DNA from: Falsochrobactrum tianjinense
Lineage (GTDB): Bacteria > Pseudomonadota > Alphaproteobacteria > Rhizobiales > Rhizobiaceae
Assembly (NCBI RefSeq): GCF_019100495.1
Contig: NZ_JAHRVA010000007.1
Span: 165,497 to 229,496 of the forward strand
Length of the DNA stretch: 64,000 nucleotides
Reading direction: 5' to 3'
In this document: positions 19,463 through 28,803 of the stretch, piece after piece
Position numbering within the stretch: position 1 is the stretch's first letter
Layout: every line of letters begins with the position of its first letter
Position numbers and translations under genes: made by a program
The notes under the pieces: generated by a model
What the model saw: the letters and a program-made list of their open reading frames with translations, nothing else
Told to the model about the DNA's origin: nothing
The model's database searches: none

Positions 19463-19490
19463 TTGACACCGCCCATCTACTCACTACGCT
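19463..19490 (+). promoter_or_regulatory. probable promoter of the 19539-21651 gene pair
   Basis: TTGACA at 19463-19468, a 16-bp spacer and TACGCT at 19485-19490, in the 115-bp gap after the peptidase gene. It suggests that the next two genes can be expressed apart from the repressor pair. Confidence 0.4.
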
Positions 19491-19538
19491 CTTTAGCAGA
19501 TCGGCGTGTGGTGCGCCGAATTCTGACAAGGAGCAGAT

Positions 19539-20723
19539 ATGCCTTCGATTACTGCATTCATCCGCAAGACCCCCGCGACATCCCTCCGCACTTATTTTGA
19601 GCACAGCGGGATCGAACTACCGGTCGCCGTCAACTGGAATGAGCCTGACACCGACATCGTGCGGCCTCTTCTCCAGGCTGCCGACGAAATGGCCGATGAC
19701 ACTCGTGCCCGCATGAAACTCGATACCGAGCGCATCAATGGCATGGCCGATGAAGGCGGCCAAACCGCACTCTACGGTGTAATCGACGATCGCGCGGTAC
19801 TTGATGATCTCGGCAACGGCCACGCGCGCGCCCTCTGGCTATTTCTCAATGACCGCGCCCGATTTCAACGAGCTGAGGAGGTTCGTTACACTGACGAGCG
19901 CCGTCGTGGGCGATATTGGGATGGCTTCGTCAGCATGCCAGGGCGCGATCTGCGCCGCGACCAGGCATCACTGGATGCTTTCAAAGCCGCTCTGCAGGCA
20001 CGCTTTTCTTCAAGGAATGTACATGTCGATATTTTTGAGCGGACGCGGTCGATCTCAGACGGGACCGATTCCGAGATCGTCCAAATCACGATCTATCGCG
20101 AGGGACTGCCCGACGACCAGTTCGCCTTCAACAATGCTGGCGTGCTGCAGCGCCGCCCGTATCGCCCAGTCTTCGAAGCATCCATGACCTACGAGCCCGC
20201 GACGGGCGTGATCGAAGTCGTTGCGAACGATGGGGAAAGCCGCGCTGAACTGGCCCATTTCCTGACGCGCGACCTGATCGGCATTGAATTTCGTGGCGAG
20301 AAGGTCCCACTTCGCAAATACGATCTCGACGTCCTGCTTCGCCCGCACGAATTCCCGACCGATCCCGAGGATGGGATCGAATCGGTCGAGATCAAGCTGC
20401 TACGGTTGATGCCATTCGACAGCAATGGTGAACGGATCACGCTGGAATGTCTGCGTGGCACAGACCGCTCCATCTGGAGCATGGCGGCCGAACGGTTCGG
20501 TGCCCATGACCCATTGGCTGGGGGATGGCGAGCGACGCAGGCGAAACTCACCATCAAACTGCGACCCAAGGGCGATTCAAAACGCGGCAAGACGCTTCCG
20601 CTGACGATTACGATGTATGGCTGCAATCTGAGAGAGCAGACGGAAGCCGAGCAACTGATCGGCGAGAAATATCTGCGTCGTTGGGGCATTCTCTCCGAGG
20701 TGGAAAGTGTCGACGCCGATTGA
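19539..20723 (+). CDS. protein of unknown function, first gene of a coupled pair
   Basis: 394 residues; I do not recognise the family. The start at 19539 has GGAG nine bases upstream. No membrane segments, Walker motifs or zinc clusters are visible. It is rich in Arg and Asp; residues 55-160 look helical and basic (RARMKLDTERINGMADEGG, DRARFQRAEEVRYTDERRR) and the rest looks like beta-rich segments. Base composition matches the element. It overlaps the next gene by 17 bp. Its position right after the XRE/ImmA-IrrE switch is where mobile elements often carry immunity or anti-phage cargo. Confidence 0.7.
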   Translation: MPSITAFIRKTPATSLRTYFEHSGIELPVAVNWNEPDTDIVRPLLQAADEMADDTRARMKLDTERINGMADEGGQTALYGVIDDRAVLDDLGNGHARALWLFLNDRARFQRAEEVRYTDERRRGRYWDGFVSMPGRDLRRDQASLDAFKAALQARFSSRNVHVDIFERTRSISDGTDSEIVQITIYREGLPDDQFAFNNAGVLQRRPYRPVFEASMTYEPATGVIEVVANDGESRAELAHFLTRDLIGIEFRGEKVPLRKYDLDVLLRPHEFPTDPEDGIESVEIKLLRLMPFDSNGERITLECLRGTDRSIWSMAAERFGAHDPLAGGWRATQAKLTIKLRPKGDSKRGKTLPLTITMYGCNLREQTEAEQLIGEKYLRRWGILSEVESVDAD

Positions 20724-21651
20724 CCGCAAGGCCGTCGAGCTGCTGCTGTCGGTTCTGGAAAGTCCGGGCGCGAGGATCTCCGGATCGTTGCTTTCGGACT
20801 ACCATCCGAAGCAGAGGGTGCAGTTGCTCGCTGCCAATCTGCTCAAATCTTGCGGCTATACCCCGGTAACCGCATCGCTGGCTGATCATGACGACGAACC
20901 GGTTTCGCTGATCTGGTCGGCCGAGCACGATGGCTATGGATATTTCAGCCCGTCAGCGGGCTGGATTACCGTTCCCCACGAGCGCCTCGCCGTTTTCAGC
21001 GTGAACTATCCAGCGCTGCTGGCACAGATGATGGTTCAGTTCGACCTTGCATCACGTGGCGGGGCGACGGCGCTGGTACCGGACGTTCTTTGGGAAATTG
21101 GCGATGCCCGCATCGGCCGCCGCAAGGCTCGCACATCGATCTGGTTTGCGCGTCGGCTGTATGACTCAGCAATCCGCCGACAGATTGTCGATGCAGCCGC
21201 TCGGCGGCCGGTCACACAGGTTCGGATCCTTCTGACCACCACAACTGCTGCTCGTCTGCCAGACCAGCCAATCCCCGGTCACCTTATTGTTCCCGTCCGC
21301 GATGTCTTTGATTTCGGCGCAGGCCTGGCCATCCGGCCCGATATTCTTACAGCACGCCTAGATGGAACGTCCCACATTGACGTGAAGGAACGGCTCTATC
21401 TGTCGCCGGACGGACGGAAACTGATCATCGATGGAAACGTCACGATCAACTTCAAATCGGAAATTCACATCGCGATCATCCGCATGCTCGTCGACGGCTT
21501 CAAGAAGCACAAGCGCTTTAGCGCCCGAGAGCTTCTCGATCACGCGCATTCCGGTGCCGATTCACCGCGCACGGCATTCGGCAATAAGAAATGGAAAGAA
21601 CTGGAGCCCTACCTGACTTCCGTCGATGGACTATGGGGCTTTGAACTTTGA
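20707..21651 (+). CDS. protein of unknown function with C-terminal winged-helix-like end
   Basis: 314 residues from a GTG at 20707 preceded by GAGGTGG. I do not recognise the family. The last 75 residues (SEIHIAIIRMLVDGFKKHKR, FSARELLDHAHSGADSPRTA, KWKELEPYLTSVDGLWGFEL) have the helix-helix-strand plan of a winged helix of the OmpR/PhoB C-terminal type, so DNA binding is possible. The 17-bp overlap with the previous gene and the GTG start point to coupled translation of two partners in fixed ratio. Confidence 0.7.
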   Translation: MSTPIDRKAVELLLSVLESPGARISGSLLSDYHPKQRVQLLAANLLKSCGYTPVTASLADHDDEPVSLIWSAEHDGYGYFSPSAGWITVPHERLAVFSVNYPALLAQMMVQFDLASRGGATALVPDVLWEIGDARIGRRKARTSIWFARRLYDSAIRRQIVDAAARRPVTQVRILLTTTTAARLPDQPIPGHLIVPVRDVFDFGAGLAIRPDILTARLDGTSHIDVKERLYLSPDGRKLIIDGNVTINFKSEIHIAIIRMLVDGFKKHKRFSARELLDHAHSGADSPRTAFGNKKWKELEPYLTSVDGLWGFEL

Positions 21652-21654
21652 CGA

Positions 21655-21700
21655 TTTTCTCTCTGTTTTTCTCTCTCTGACTGGGTCGGTTTTCTCTCTC
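21655..21700 (+). repeat. three TTTTCTCTCT repeats before the AlpA-like gene
   Basis: Near-identical copies begin at 21655, 21667 and 21690, in the gap between the unknown pair and the AlpA-like gene. They may be binding sites or part of an untranslated leader. Confidence 0.55.
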
Positions 21701-21750
21701 CCCGTCCGCCAATCTCCTCGGGTCTTCGAACGAAACCCAAGGAGAAACCG

Positions 21751-21960
21751 ATGTCTACCAGGCACCTCTCCCAGATCGAGCTTGCTGCCCGCTGGAACAT
21801 TTCGCATCGCACACTGGAACGTTGGCGTTGGACGGGCGAAGGCCCGCAGTTCGTCAAGCTCGGCGGCCGCGTCGTCTATCGCCTTGAAGATGTAGAGGCC
21901 TACGAGGCGGAGCAGATTCGCCAGAGCACTCCCGGCCGTAGCCACCAGGCACAGGCGTAG
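21751..21960 (+). CDS. AlpA/excisionase-like helix-turn-helix protein
   Basis: 69 residues. It has a MerR-like excisionase fold: LAARWNISHRTLERWRWTGE, then FVKLGGRVVYRLEDVEAYE. Such proteins are excisionases or, as AlpA and its relatives in satellites, activators of the element. It stands at the head of the replication gene run, with AAGGAGAAACCG upstream. A close relative is encoded at 52711-52923; over about 43 residues the two differ at only a few positions. Confidence 0.85.
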   Translation: MSTRHLSQIELAARWNISHRTLERWRWTGEGPQFVKLGGRVVYRLEDVEAYEAEQIRQSTPGRSHQAQA

Positions 21961-21969
21961 GGGGTGGCG

Positions 21970-22272
21970 ATGATGATTTCCAACCGTACGCCCAAGATCG
22001 CCGCCTTGTGCGAGCACCACTACGGTCTCGACAGGCTTCCTACCGCCGTTCGCGTCCCGGCATTCGCTGGCCGCGACGAGACGCTGAAGTCGATCGAGAC
22101 GACCACAGTCGATGATCTCGCTTTCGCGCTGATCGGCCTCAATGAGCAGTCGTCCGCCCTTTATCGCGAGATCGAGGCGGTGCGCATCATCCACGACGAA
22201 GCCCGCAAGGCCGGTGCCCTCGGCACCGACATTGCCATCGACGCGGTGGTCGCTGCGAAGGAGAGCAAATAA
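21970..22272 (+). CDS. small protein of unknown function
   Basis: 100 residues. It is acidic in its second half (LNEQSSALYREIEAVRIIHD) and probably helical. The start is uncertain: GTG 21964, ATG 21970 and ATG 21973 are all close to GGGGTGG. Its stop overlaps the start of the next gene by one base (TAATG). Not recognised. Confidence 0.6.
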   Translation: MMISNRTPKIAALCEHHYGLDRLPTAVRVPAFAGRDETLKSIETTTVDDLAFALIGLNEQSSALYREIEAVRIIHDEARKAGALGTDIAIDAVVAAKESK

Positions 22273-23144
22273 TGGCCCTTCCCATTATCACCATCGACGA
22301 GCGGATGGCAGCGCCGCGCAGCATCAAGGGCTGCATCTTCGGCAAATCCGGCATCGGCAAGACGTCGCTGTTGTGGACGCTTGATCCCGCCAACACGCTG
22401 TTCATGGATCTGGAAGCCGGCGATCTCGCCATCGAGGGTTGGGCCGGCGACACTATCCGCCCCAAGACCTGGGAGGAGTGCCGCGATTTTGCCGTCTTCA
22501 TCGGCGGACCCAATCCGGCGCTGCGCGACGACCAGGTCTACAGACAGGCGCACTACGACAATGTCGTCGCGCAGCTTGGCGATCCCGCCCAACTCGATCG
22601 CTACCAGACGGTATTCATCGACTCGATCACGGTCGCCGGCCGGCTCTGCTTCCAGTGGGCCAAGGGTCAGCCGGATGCGTTTTCCGACAAGACCGGCAAG
22701 CCCGACATTCGCGGCGCCTATGGCCTGCACGGCCGCGAGATGATCGCTTGGCTGACGCACCTGCAGCACACACGTTCAAAGAACATCTGGTTCGTCGGCA
22801 TCCTCGACGAGAAGCTCGACGACTTCAATCGCAAGCTGTTCGTACCGCAGATCGAGGGCGCTAAAACCGGCCTCGAACTGCCCGGCATTGTCGATGAAGT
22901 TATCAGCATGGTCGAGCTGAAGGACGATGACGGAGTGCCTTACCGCGCCTTCGTCTGCCAGACGCTGAACCCTTTTAGCTTTCCCGCCAAGGACCGCTCG
23001 GGCCGGCTCGATGTGATCGAGCAGCCCGATCTCGGGCGGCTGATGGACAAGATCCGCAACGCCGCGCGCCAGGCTTTCGCCACGCCGGTGACGACCGCCC
23101 CTTCCCAATCCTCCCTCTCCGCAGCTCAAGAACAAGGAGCCTGA
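22272..23144 (+). CDS. Sak4-like RecA-fold ATPase (phage recombination)
   Basis: 290 residues. Walker A is GKSGIGKTS near residue 25, a Walker B-like strand VFIDSITVAG is near residue 118, and IWFVGILDE follows near residue 175. The size, an N-terminal RecA-like core and the next-door SSB-like gene fit the Sak4 group of phage single-strand annealing or exchange ATPases. The role would be recombination-dependent replication or repair of element DNA. A general phage nucleotide-binding protein is the alternative. Confidence 0.75.
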   Translation: MALPIITIDERMAAPRSIKGCIFGKSGIGKTSLLWTLDPANTLFMDLEAGDLAIEGWAGDTIRPKTWEECRDFAVFIGGPNPALRDDQVYRQAHYDNVVAQLGDPAQLDRYQTVFIDSITVAGRLCFQWAKGQPDAFSDKTGKPDIRGAYGLHGREMIAWLTHLQHTRSKNIWFVGILDEKLDDFNRKLFVPQIEGAKTGLELPGIVDEVISMVELKDDDGVPYRAFVCQTLNPFSFPAKDRSGRLDVIEQPDLGRLMDKIRNAARQAFATPVTTAPSQSSLSAAQEQGA

Positions 23145-23147
23145 CCC

Positions 23148-23759
23148 ATGTCGGCATGGAACGATTTCAACGACGCCAAGTCCAACACCAACCTCATCCC
23201 CAAGGGGACGCTGGCCAAGGTGCGGCTCACCATCCGCCCCGGCGGTTTCGACGATCCGGCGCAGGGCTGGACTGGTGGCTATGCCACGCGCGGCTCGACC
23301 GGCGCCGTCTATCTCAATGGCGAGTTCACAGTGCTGGAAGGTCAGTACGCCCGGCGCAAGATCTTCACGCTAATCGGCCTTTACAGCCCGAAGGGTCCGG
23401 ATTGGGCCAATATGGGCCGGGCCTTCGTGCGCGGCATGCTCAACTCCGCGCGCGGCCTTTCCGACAAGGACCAGAGCGAGGCAGCACAGGCCGCGCGCCG
23501 TATCTCGGGCTTTGCTGACCTCGATGGTTTGGAGTTTGTCGCCCGTATCGATCTCGGCACCGATACCAACGGCGACGACAAGAACGAGCTTCGCGCCGCC
23601 GTTACGCCCGACCACAAGGACTACGCTGCGATCATGGGCTTGGTCAGGGCAACGCCGCAGACCAGCACGCCGCAAGCCGGTGCTCCGCAAGCCAACGCCT
23701 ATGCCGAGGCCAAACAGCATGGCAGCGCGCCTTCAGCCCGCCCGTCCTGGGCACAGTAG
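23148..23759 (+). CDS. SSB-like phage protein (DUF669-type)
   Basis: 203 residues, 3 bp after the ATPase gene. The first 160 residues look beta-rich (TLAKVRLTIRPGGF, YLNGEFTVLEGQYARRKIFT), the last 40 are Ala/Pro/Gln-rich and disordered, ending PSARPSWAQ. This OB-fold plus flexible tail plan, next to a Sak4-like ATPase, fits a single-strand DNA-binding protein of phage type. The call rests mainly on layout and context. Confidence 0.6.
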   Translation: MSAWNDFNDAKSNTNLIPKGTLAKVRLTIRPGGFDDPAQGWTGGYATRGSTGAVYLNGEFTVLEGQYARRKIFTLIGLYSPKGPDWANMGRAFVRGMLNSARGLSDKDQSEAAQAARRISGFADLDGLEFVARIDLGTDTNGDDKNELRAAVTPDHKDYAAIMGLVRATPQTSTPQAGAPQANAYAEAKQHGSAPSARPSWAQ

Positions 23760-23774
23760 AGCGAGGACCCTGCA

Positions 23775-25454
23775 TTGTTGCTTCGTCCCCGCCAGAAACT
23801 CTTTGTTGAGCGCAGCCTGTCTGCGCTCGACACCCACGCCAACACGCTCGGCGTTGCGCCAACCGGTGCCGGAAAGACGATTATGCTGTCGGCCGTTGCC
23901 GGCACGGTGCTCGGCGATACTGACGCCAAGGCGGCCGTTCTTGCCCATCGTGATGAGCTGACCGCTCAGAACCGGGACAAGTTCGCCCGCGTCAATCCCA
24001 CCATTACCACCTCGGTGGTGGATGCCAGCGACAAATCCTGGAACGGCCGTGTCACCTTCGCGATGGTGCAGACATTGTCGCGCAGCACCAACCTTTCGGC
24101 CATGCCAGCGCTTGATCTGCTGGTGATCGACGAGGCGCATCACGCCACCGCTGAAAGTTACCGGCGCATCATCGACCAGGCGCTGAAGGCCAATCCGTCC
24201 TGCCGCATCTTCGGCGTCACCGCGACACCCAACCGTGGTGATCGCAAGGGCCTGCGCGAGGTCTTTACCAACGTCGCCGATCAAATCCGCATCGGCGAAC
24301 TAATCCGATCCGGTCACCTGGTGCTGCCGCGCACCTTTGTTATCGATGTCGGCGTCAAGGACGAACTGGCCAAGGTCAAAAAGACCGCCAGCGATTTCGA
24401 CATGGGTGAGGTCGAGCGCATCATGAACTGCGCGCCGGTCACCGATGCGGTCGTCAAGCACTGGAAGGACAAGGCCGCCAACAGGCAGACCGTCGTGTTC
24501 TGCTCGACGGTCGATCACGCGCGCTGCGTCACCGACGCCTTCAATTCCGCAGACATTGCGGCCGGCCTCATCCATGGCGAGATGGCTGATAGCGAGCGCA
24601 AAGCTGTGCTTGCCGCCTATGGCGCCGGTGATGTCCAGGTCGTCGTCAATGTCGCCGTGCTGACCGAGGGTTGGGATCATCCGCCGACCTCCTGCGTCGT
24701 GCTGCTACGCCCGAGCTCGTTCAAGTCGACGATGATCCAGATGATCGGGCGGGGCTTGCGCACCATCGATCCCAATGAACATCCGGGCATCGTCAAGACC
24801 GATTGCATCGTGCTGGATTTCGGCACCTCGAGCCTGATGCACGGCTCGCTGGAACAGGAAATCGATCTCGTCGGCCACGAGGCCTGTGGCGACGCGCCGA
24901 CGAAATGCTGCCCGCAATGCGAGAGTGATATCCCAATCGGCTGTCAGGAATGCCCGCTTTGCGGTTTCGTTTTCGAAGGCGTCGAGGCTGGCAGCGACAT
25001 TCCGCTCACCGATTTTGTGATGTCGGAGATCGATCTCCTCAAGCGCTCCAGCTTCCACTGGTGCGATCTGTTCGGCGACGATGCAGCCCTTATGGCCAAC
25101 GGGTTTTCTGCATGGGCCGGTGTCTTCTTCCTGAATGGCCGCTGGTATGCGGCTGGCGGCGCCAAGGGGCTCGAACCGCGCTTGCTGGCGATCGGTGAGC
25201 GCATGGTGTGCCTTGCCGCTGCTGATGACTGGCTGAACGAGCACGAGTCTGATGAGAGCGCCCACAAGACCAGGCGCTGGCTGTCGCAACCGCCCACCGA
25301 CAGGCAACTGGCATATCTGCCGCCGGACTATCGGCATGATTTCGGGCTGACCCGCTATCAGGCATCCGCGCTGCTCTCCTTCCAGTTCAACCGCAATGCC
25401 ATCCGCAGTCTGGTCTTCGGAGCAGACCGACAGGATCTGGCGAGGGCAGCATGA
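23775..25454 (+). CDS. superfamily 2 DEAD/DEAH helicase with zinc ribbon
   Basis: 559 residues from a TTG at 23775 with GAGG seven bases before it. Motif I is VAPTGAGKT (about 28-36), motif II VIDEAHHAT (about 118), motif III GVTATPNRGD, motif VI QMIGRGLRT. A four-cysteine zinc ribbon CPQC...CPLC lies near 380. It resembles phage RecG/Rad25-like helicases that unwind DNA during replication. It overlaps the next gene by 4 bp. Confidence 0.88.
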   Translation: MLLRPRQKLFVERSLSALDTHANTLGVAPTGAGKTIMLSAVAGTVLGDTDAKAAVLAHRDELTAQNRDKFARVNPTITTSVVDASDKSWNGRVTFAMVQTLSRSTNLSAMPALDLLVIDEAHHATAESYRRIIDQALKANPSCRIFGVTATPNRGDRKGLREVFTNVADQIRIGELIRSGHLVLPRTFVIDVGVKDELAKVKKTASDFDMGEVERIMNCAPVTDAVVKHWKDKAANRQTVVFCSTVDHARCVTDAFNSADIAAGLIHGEMADSERKAVLAAYGAGDVQVVVNVAVLTEGWDHPPTSCVVLLRPSSFKSTMIQMIGRGLRTIDPNEHPGIVKTDCIVLDFGTSSLMHGSLEQEIDLVGHEACGDAPTKCCPQCESDIPIGCQECPLCGFVFEGVEAGSDIPLTDFVMSEIDLLKRSSFHWCDLFGDDAALMANGFSAWAGVFFLNGRWYAAGGAKGLEPRLLAIGERMVCLAAADDWLNEHESDESAHKTRRWLSQPPTDRQLAYLPPDYRHDFGLTRYQASALLSFQFNRNAIRSLVFGADRQDLARAA

Positions 25455-25669
25455 TGGTGGACCCGTCCGAGGCCGAGCAGGCTGCCATCCGCAGTGCGAT
25501 GAAGCCGGTCGCCGAGATCTTGGAGGAGATTGGTTGGCAGACCCGTCTTGCCGATCTCTCCGAACATCAGGCGCTGACCCTGATCGAGGTCACCGTCACC
25601 GGCTACCAGGACGCTCTGCGTGAATACATCGCCGCCAATCCACCTATTGATCCGGAGATACCGTTTTGA
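25451..25669 (+). CDS. small acidic protein of unknown function
   Basis: 72 residues, overlapping the helicase stop (ATGA) and sharing one base with the next start (TGATG). It looks helical and acidic (PVAEILEEIGWQTRLADLSE, LIEVTVTGYQDALREYIA). The tight coupling supports that it is real. Related small proteins occur between helicase and nuclease genes in similar phage modules; no function is assigned. Confidence 0.7.
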   Translation: MMVDPSEAEQAAIRSAMKPVAEILEEIGWQTRLADLSEHQALTLIEVTVTGYQDALREYIAANPPIDPEIPF

Positions 25670-26436
25670 TGCTGGACTATAATCACAGACCCAAACCCGG
25701 CGAGCAGATTACCGCCCTGATCGATGCCGCACTGGTGACCGAGAACAAGGCCACACCGCCGCGCTCTTACCTTGGCGGCTCTCGCCTTGGGCAGCCTTGC
25801 GAGCGCGCCCTGCAATATGAGTTTACGGCAACGCCCAAGGACGAGGGCGCCGGCTTTTCTGGCCAGACGCTGCGCATCTTCGCCATCGGCCATGCGCTCG
25901 AGGATCTAGCGATCCGATGGTTGCGTGCGGCCGGCTTCGACATCTACACGCGCAAAGGTAATCGTCCCGACGGCGAGCAGCTCGGATTCTCGGTCGCCGG
26001 CGGCCGTGTCCGCGGTCATGTCGATGGCATCATTGCTGCTGGCCCGGAGGGGTTCGACCTGGCCGTTCCCGCACTCTGGGAATGCAAGACCATGAATGCG
26101 AAGAACTGGCGGGCCTGCGTCAAGAACGGTGTCGCCAAGTCAAAGCCAGCCTATGCCAGCCAGATCGCGGTCTATCAGGCCTATATGGAGCCGCAGGTTC
26201 CCGGCATCTCGGCCGCACCGGCGCTGTTTACCGCCATTAATAAAGACACAGCTGAGCTCTACCATGAACTGGTGCCGTTCGATGCCGAGCGCGCTCAGAC
26301 CGCCAGCGATCGCGCCGTGCGTATTCTTGCCGCCACTGACACCGGCGAGTTGCTGCCGCGTATCTCCACCACCAGTGACTTTTTCGAATGCCGCTTTTGT
26401 CCGTGGGCTGAGCGTTGCTGGGAGTTGCCGGTATGA
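25669..26436 (+). CDS. PD-(D/E)XK nuclease, Cas4/RecB-like
   Basis: 255 residues from the ATG at 25669. The nuclease core is visible: GHALEDLAIRW near residue 77, VRGHVDGII near 116 (catalytic Asp), LWECKTMN near 140 (ExK) and YASQIAVYQAYM near 165 (Q-Y motif). The C-terminus has cysteines spaced as in Fe-S Cas4/RecB nucleases (CRFCPWAERC), with a first cysteine in RLGQPCERAL. It probably trims DNA ends for recombination together with the Sak4-like ATPase. Confidence 0.8.
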   Translation: MLDYNHRPKPGEQITALIDAALVTENKATPPRSYLGGSRLGQPCERALQYEFTATPKDEGAGFSGQTLRIFAIGHALEDLAIRWLRAAGFDIYTRKGNRPDGEQLGFSVAGGRVRGHVDGIIAAGPEGFDLAVPALWECKTMNAKNWRACVKNGVAKSKPAYASQIAVYQAYMEPQVPGISAAPALFTAINKDTAELYHELVPFDAERAQTASDRAVRILAATDTGELLPRISTTSDFFECRFCPWAERCWELPV

Positions 26437-28781
26437 GCGACGAGCACGATGACAACATGACCGGCTCCCCCGAACAGCCCGTCACCGGCGAAATTGTCCA
26501 CTTCAATCCCTGGCGCGACTTTAACGATGCGCCGCGCCAGATCGACGTGTTCGGCGACGAGCCGGACCCCGACCAGATCATCCAGTTCATGGATGTGGTG
26601 TTCGGCTATTGCGAAGGTCTGATTCCGGTACGCAGCTTCATCGACAAGGGTCAGGGCTTTGACGGGCGCCCGCACAATATCTGGATTGAGGCCGACAATA
26701 ATGTTGCCGACAAGATGGCAACATTTGCCAATTGGGCCGGCCGCGAGGGGGCCGCCGTCTATGTCATTCCCGGCACCGTTGCCGCAAAAGGCCAGGCCAA
26801 GGCTGCGGACATCCTGCAAATGCAGACGGTGGTCGTCGATATAGACACCGGCGACATTGCCGCCAAGCGCGCCCATCTCGAGCGCCATCTCGGATCTCCC
26901 ACCATGGTGGTGGAAAGCGGCGGGGCGACGCCGGAGGGCCAGCGCAAGGCCCATGTCTGGTGGAAGCTGAGCGAACCCGCTGAAGGTGACGACATCGCCC
27001 GTGTCTGCCGTCTGCGCGGCGACATTGCCGCCAGGGTCGGCGGCGACATACATTTTCGCTCAGCGCATCAGCCGATCCGGGTGGCAGGCTCTGTCTATTA
27101 CAAGAACAGCCTCAAGACGCAGGTGCGTATTGTCGAGCTGAATGCCGACCTCGAGCGCGATCTTGAGGAATTCATCGAGGCCGTCACCGACATGCCGCCC
27201 GCGCCGGGCATTTCGCTCCAGCCCGACTTCTCGACGCCCGACAAGCCCGCTGTCGCCGATGTGCTGGTGACGCCGGTGCGCGAGGGCGCCCAGGATGACT
27301 GGTCACGCTTCGAGGGTGCTTCGGCGGCGATCGGCCATTACATCCGCATGGTGCATGATGGCCGGCTGTCGAAGGACGAAGGCTGGCAGGCGATCTGCGA
27401 ATACAACGCTGCCATGCTGCGCCCCCAGTGGCCGGTCGAGCGGTTGAAGCGCGAATCCGAGCGGCTCTGGGCCATCCATGTCGAGAAATACGGGCCTCCG
27501 CTCATTCGCCTCGACAGTGCAGCACCTGTACCCAATGAGCTGCCCAGTTTCACGCTTAGAGCGCTGCTCGACGACACCAGTCCGATGCCGGCTGACATCA
27601 TCGCACCGCGCGTGCTGACACCTGGCGGGCTCATGGTGCTGGGGGGCGCGCCAAAGGTCGGCAAGAGCGACTTGCTGATCAGTCTGCTCGCCCATATGGC
27701 GGCAGGCGTGCCATTCCTTGGGTTCACGCCGCCAAGGTCGCTGCGCATCTTCTATCTACAGGCCGAGATCCAGTATCACTATCTGCGCGAGCGCATGCAG
27801 CAGATCGCTCTCCCGCCCGAAGTCATCATGGCGGCACGTGACAATCTCGTTGCCACGCCAAAGCTGCAGATGCTACTCGATGCCGAGGGCAGCGTGCGCG
27901 TCGCCACCGCGATCCGGCGCGCCTTTCCGGTCGATCCGGTCGACATCATCTGTATCGATCCGATCCGCAACCTTTTCGACGGCGGGCCGGATGGTGGCGG
28001 CGAGAACGACAATGACGCGATGATGTTCTTTCTCATGGAGCGCGTCGAGGTCCTGCGTGATCACATAGATGCCGATTGCGGCGTTGTCCTGATCCACCAC
28101 ACTAGGAAGCTTTCCAAGCAACAGGTGAAAGACGATCCCTTTCTTGCACTCTCCGGTGCCAGCGCTCTGCGCGGTTTTTACACCACCGGCCTCATCCTGC
28201 ACCGGCCAGACGAGGATGTCTCCCAGCGTCGTCTGGAGATCGAACTGCGCAACGGTCCAGCGTTGTCGGCAAAACTCATCGACAAGGTCAATGGCCAGTG
28301 GGTTGAAATCAACCCGATGAACGAGCGGCTGGTGCGTGCCGAGGTCGGTGCAAAACATGATGCTGAGCGCATGCGCAAAGGCGATGTGATCGTAAGCCTG
28401 CTCTACGACGAAGCTCTTCGTGGCAAGGTCTACACGATGACCCAGTTCGCCGAAGCTTTCGAGAACACGGGAGGTCTCGGCGGACAGACAGTCATACGTG
28501 ATCGTTTGAACGTGTTGACGACCAAAGGAGCGATCAAGTTTGTCCGCGGCGCTGCTGCCACCCGTATTGGGCTTGCCGCCGAGCGGAGCAAATATGGCTA
28601 TCTGTGCGTCGAGGGCATGGCGTTTGCCACCGGCGGTGACGTCGTTGATCCTGAAACCGGAGAGGTCGCACCGGAACTTATTCCGGTTCTGCCCAGCCAT
28701 TATAAATGCCCACAGACCGGTGCCGTCCTGCCCGTCGAGAACCCTGCCGTCTGGGTTTATCAGGGAGAGGATTTGGCATGA
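26433..28781 (+). CDS. phage primase-helicase replication protein
   Basis: 782 residues from the ATG at 26433, overlapping the nuclease stop by 4 bp. The N-terminal part contains a RepB/AEP-primase-like region (VVVDIDTGDIAAKR, VWWKLSEP, RSAHQPIRVAGSVYYKN; about 130-230). The C-terminal part is a RecA-like helicase: Walker A GGAPKVGKSD near 405, Walker B DIICIDPIRNLFDGG near 505, VVLIHHTRK near 550. One protein thus could prime and unwind at the element origin. An array of short repeats lies directly after the gene and is the likely origin. Confidence 0.85.
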   Translation: MSDEHDDNMTGSPEQPVTGEIVHFNPWRDFNDAPRQIDVFGDEPDPDQIIQFMDVVFGYCEGLIPVRSFIDKGQGFDGRPHNIWIEADNNVADKMATFANWAGREGAAVYVIPGTVAAKGQAKAADILQMQTVVVDIDTGDIAAKRAHLERHLGSPTMVVESGGATPEGQRKAHVWWKLSEPAEGDDIARVCRLRGDIAARVGGDIHFRSAHQPIRVAGSVYYKNSLKTQVRIVELNADLERDLEEFIEAVTDMPPAPGISLQPDFSTPDKPAVADVLVTPVREGAQDDWSRFEGASAAIGHYIRMVHDGRLSKDEGWQAICEYNAAMLRPQWPVERLKRESERLWAIHVEKYGPPLIRLDSAAPVPNELPSFTLRALLDDTSPMPADIIAPRVLTPGGLMVLGGAPKVGKSDLLISLLAHMAAGVPFLGFTPPRSLRIFYLQAEIQYHYLRERMQQIALPPEVIMAARDNLVATPKLQMLLDAEGSVRVATAIRRAFPVDPVDIICIDPIRNLFDGGPDGGGENDNDAMMFFLMERVEVLRDHIDADCGVVLIHHTRKLSKQQVKDDPFLALSGASALRGFYTTGLILHRPDEDVSQRRLEIELRNGPALSAKLIDKVNGQWVEINPMNERLVRAEVGAKHDAERMRKGDVIVSLLYDEALRGKVYTMTQFAEAFENTGGLGGQTVIRDRLNVLTTKGAIKFVRGAAATRIGLAAERSKYGYLCVEGMAFATGGDVVDPETGEVAPELIPVLPSHYKCPQTGAVLPVENPAVWVYQGEDLA

Positions 28782-28803
28782 CCTACACGCTCTCCTGCTT
28801 GCA

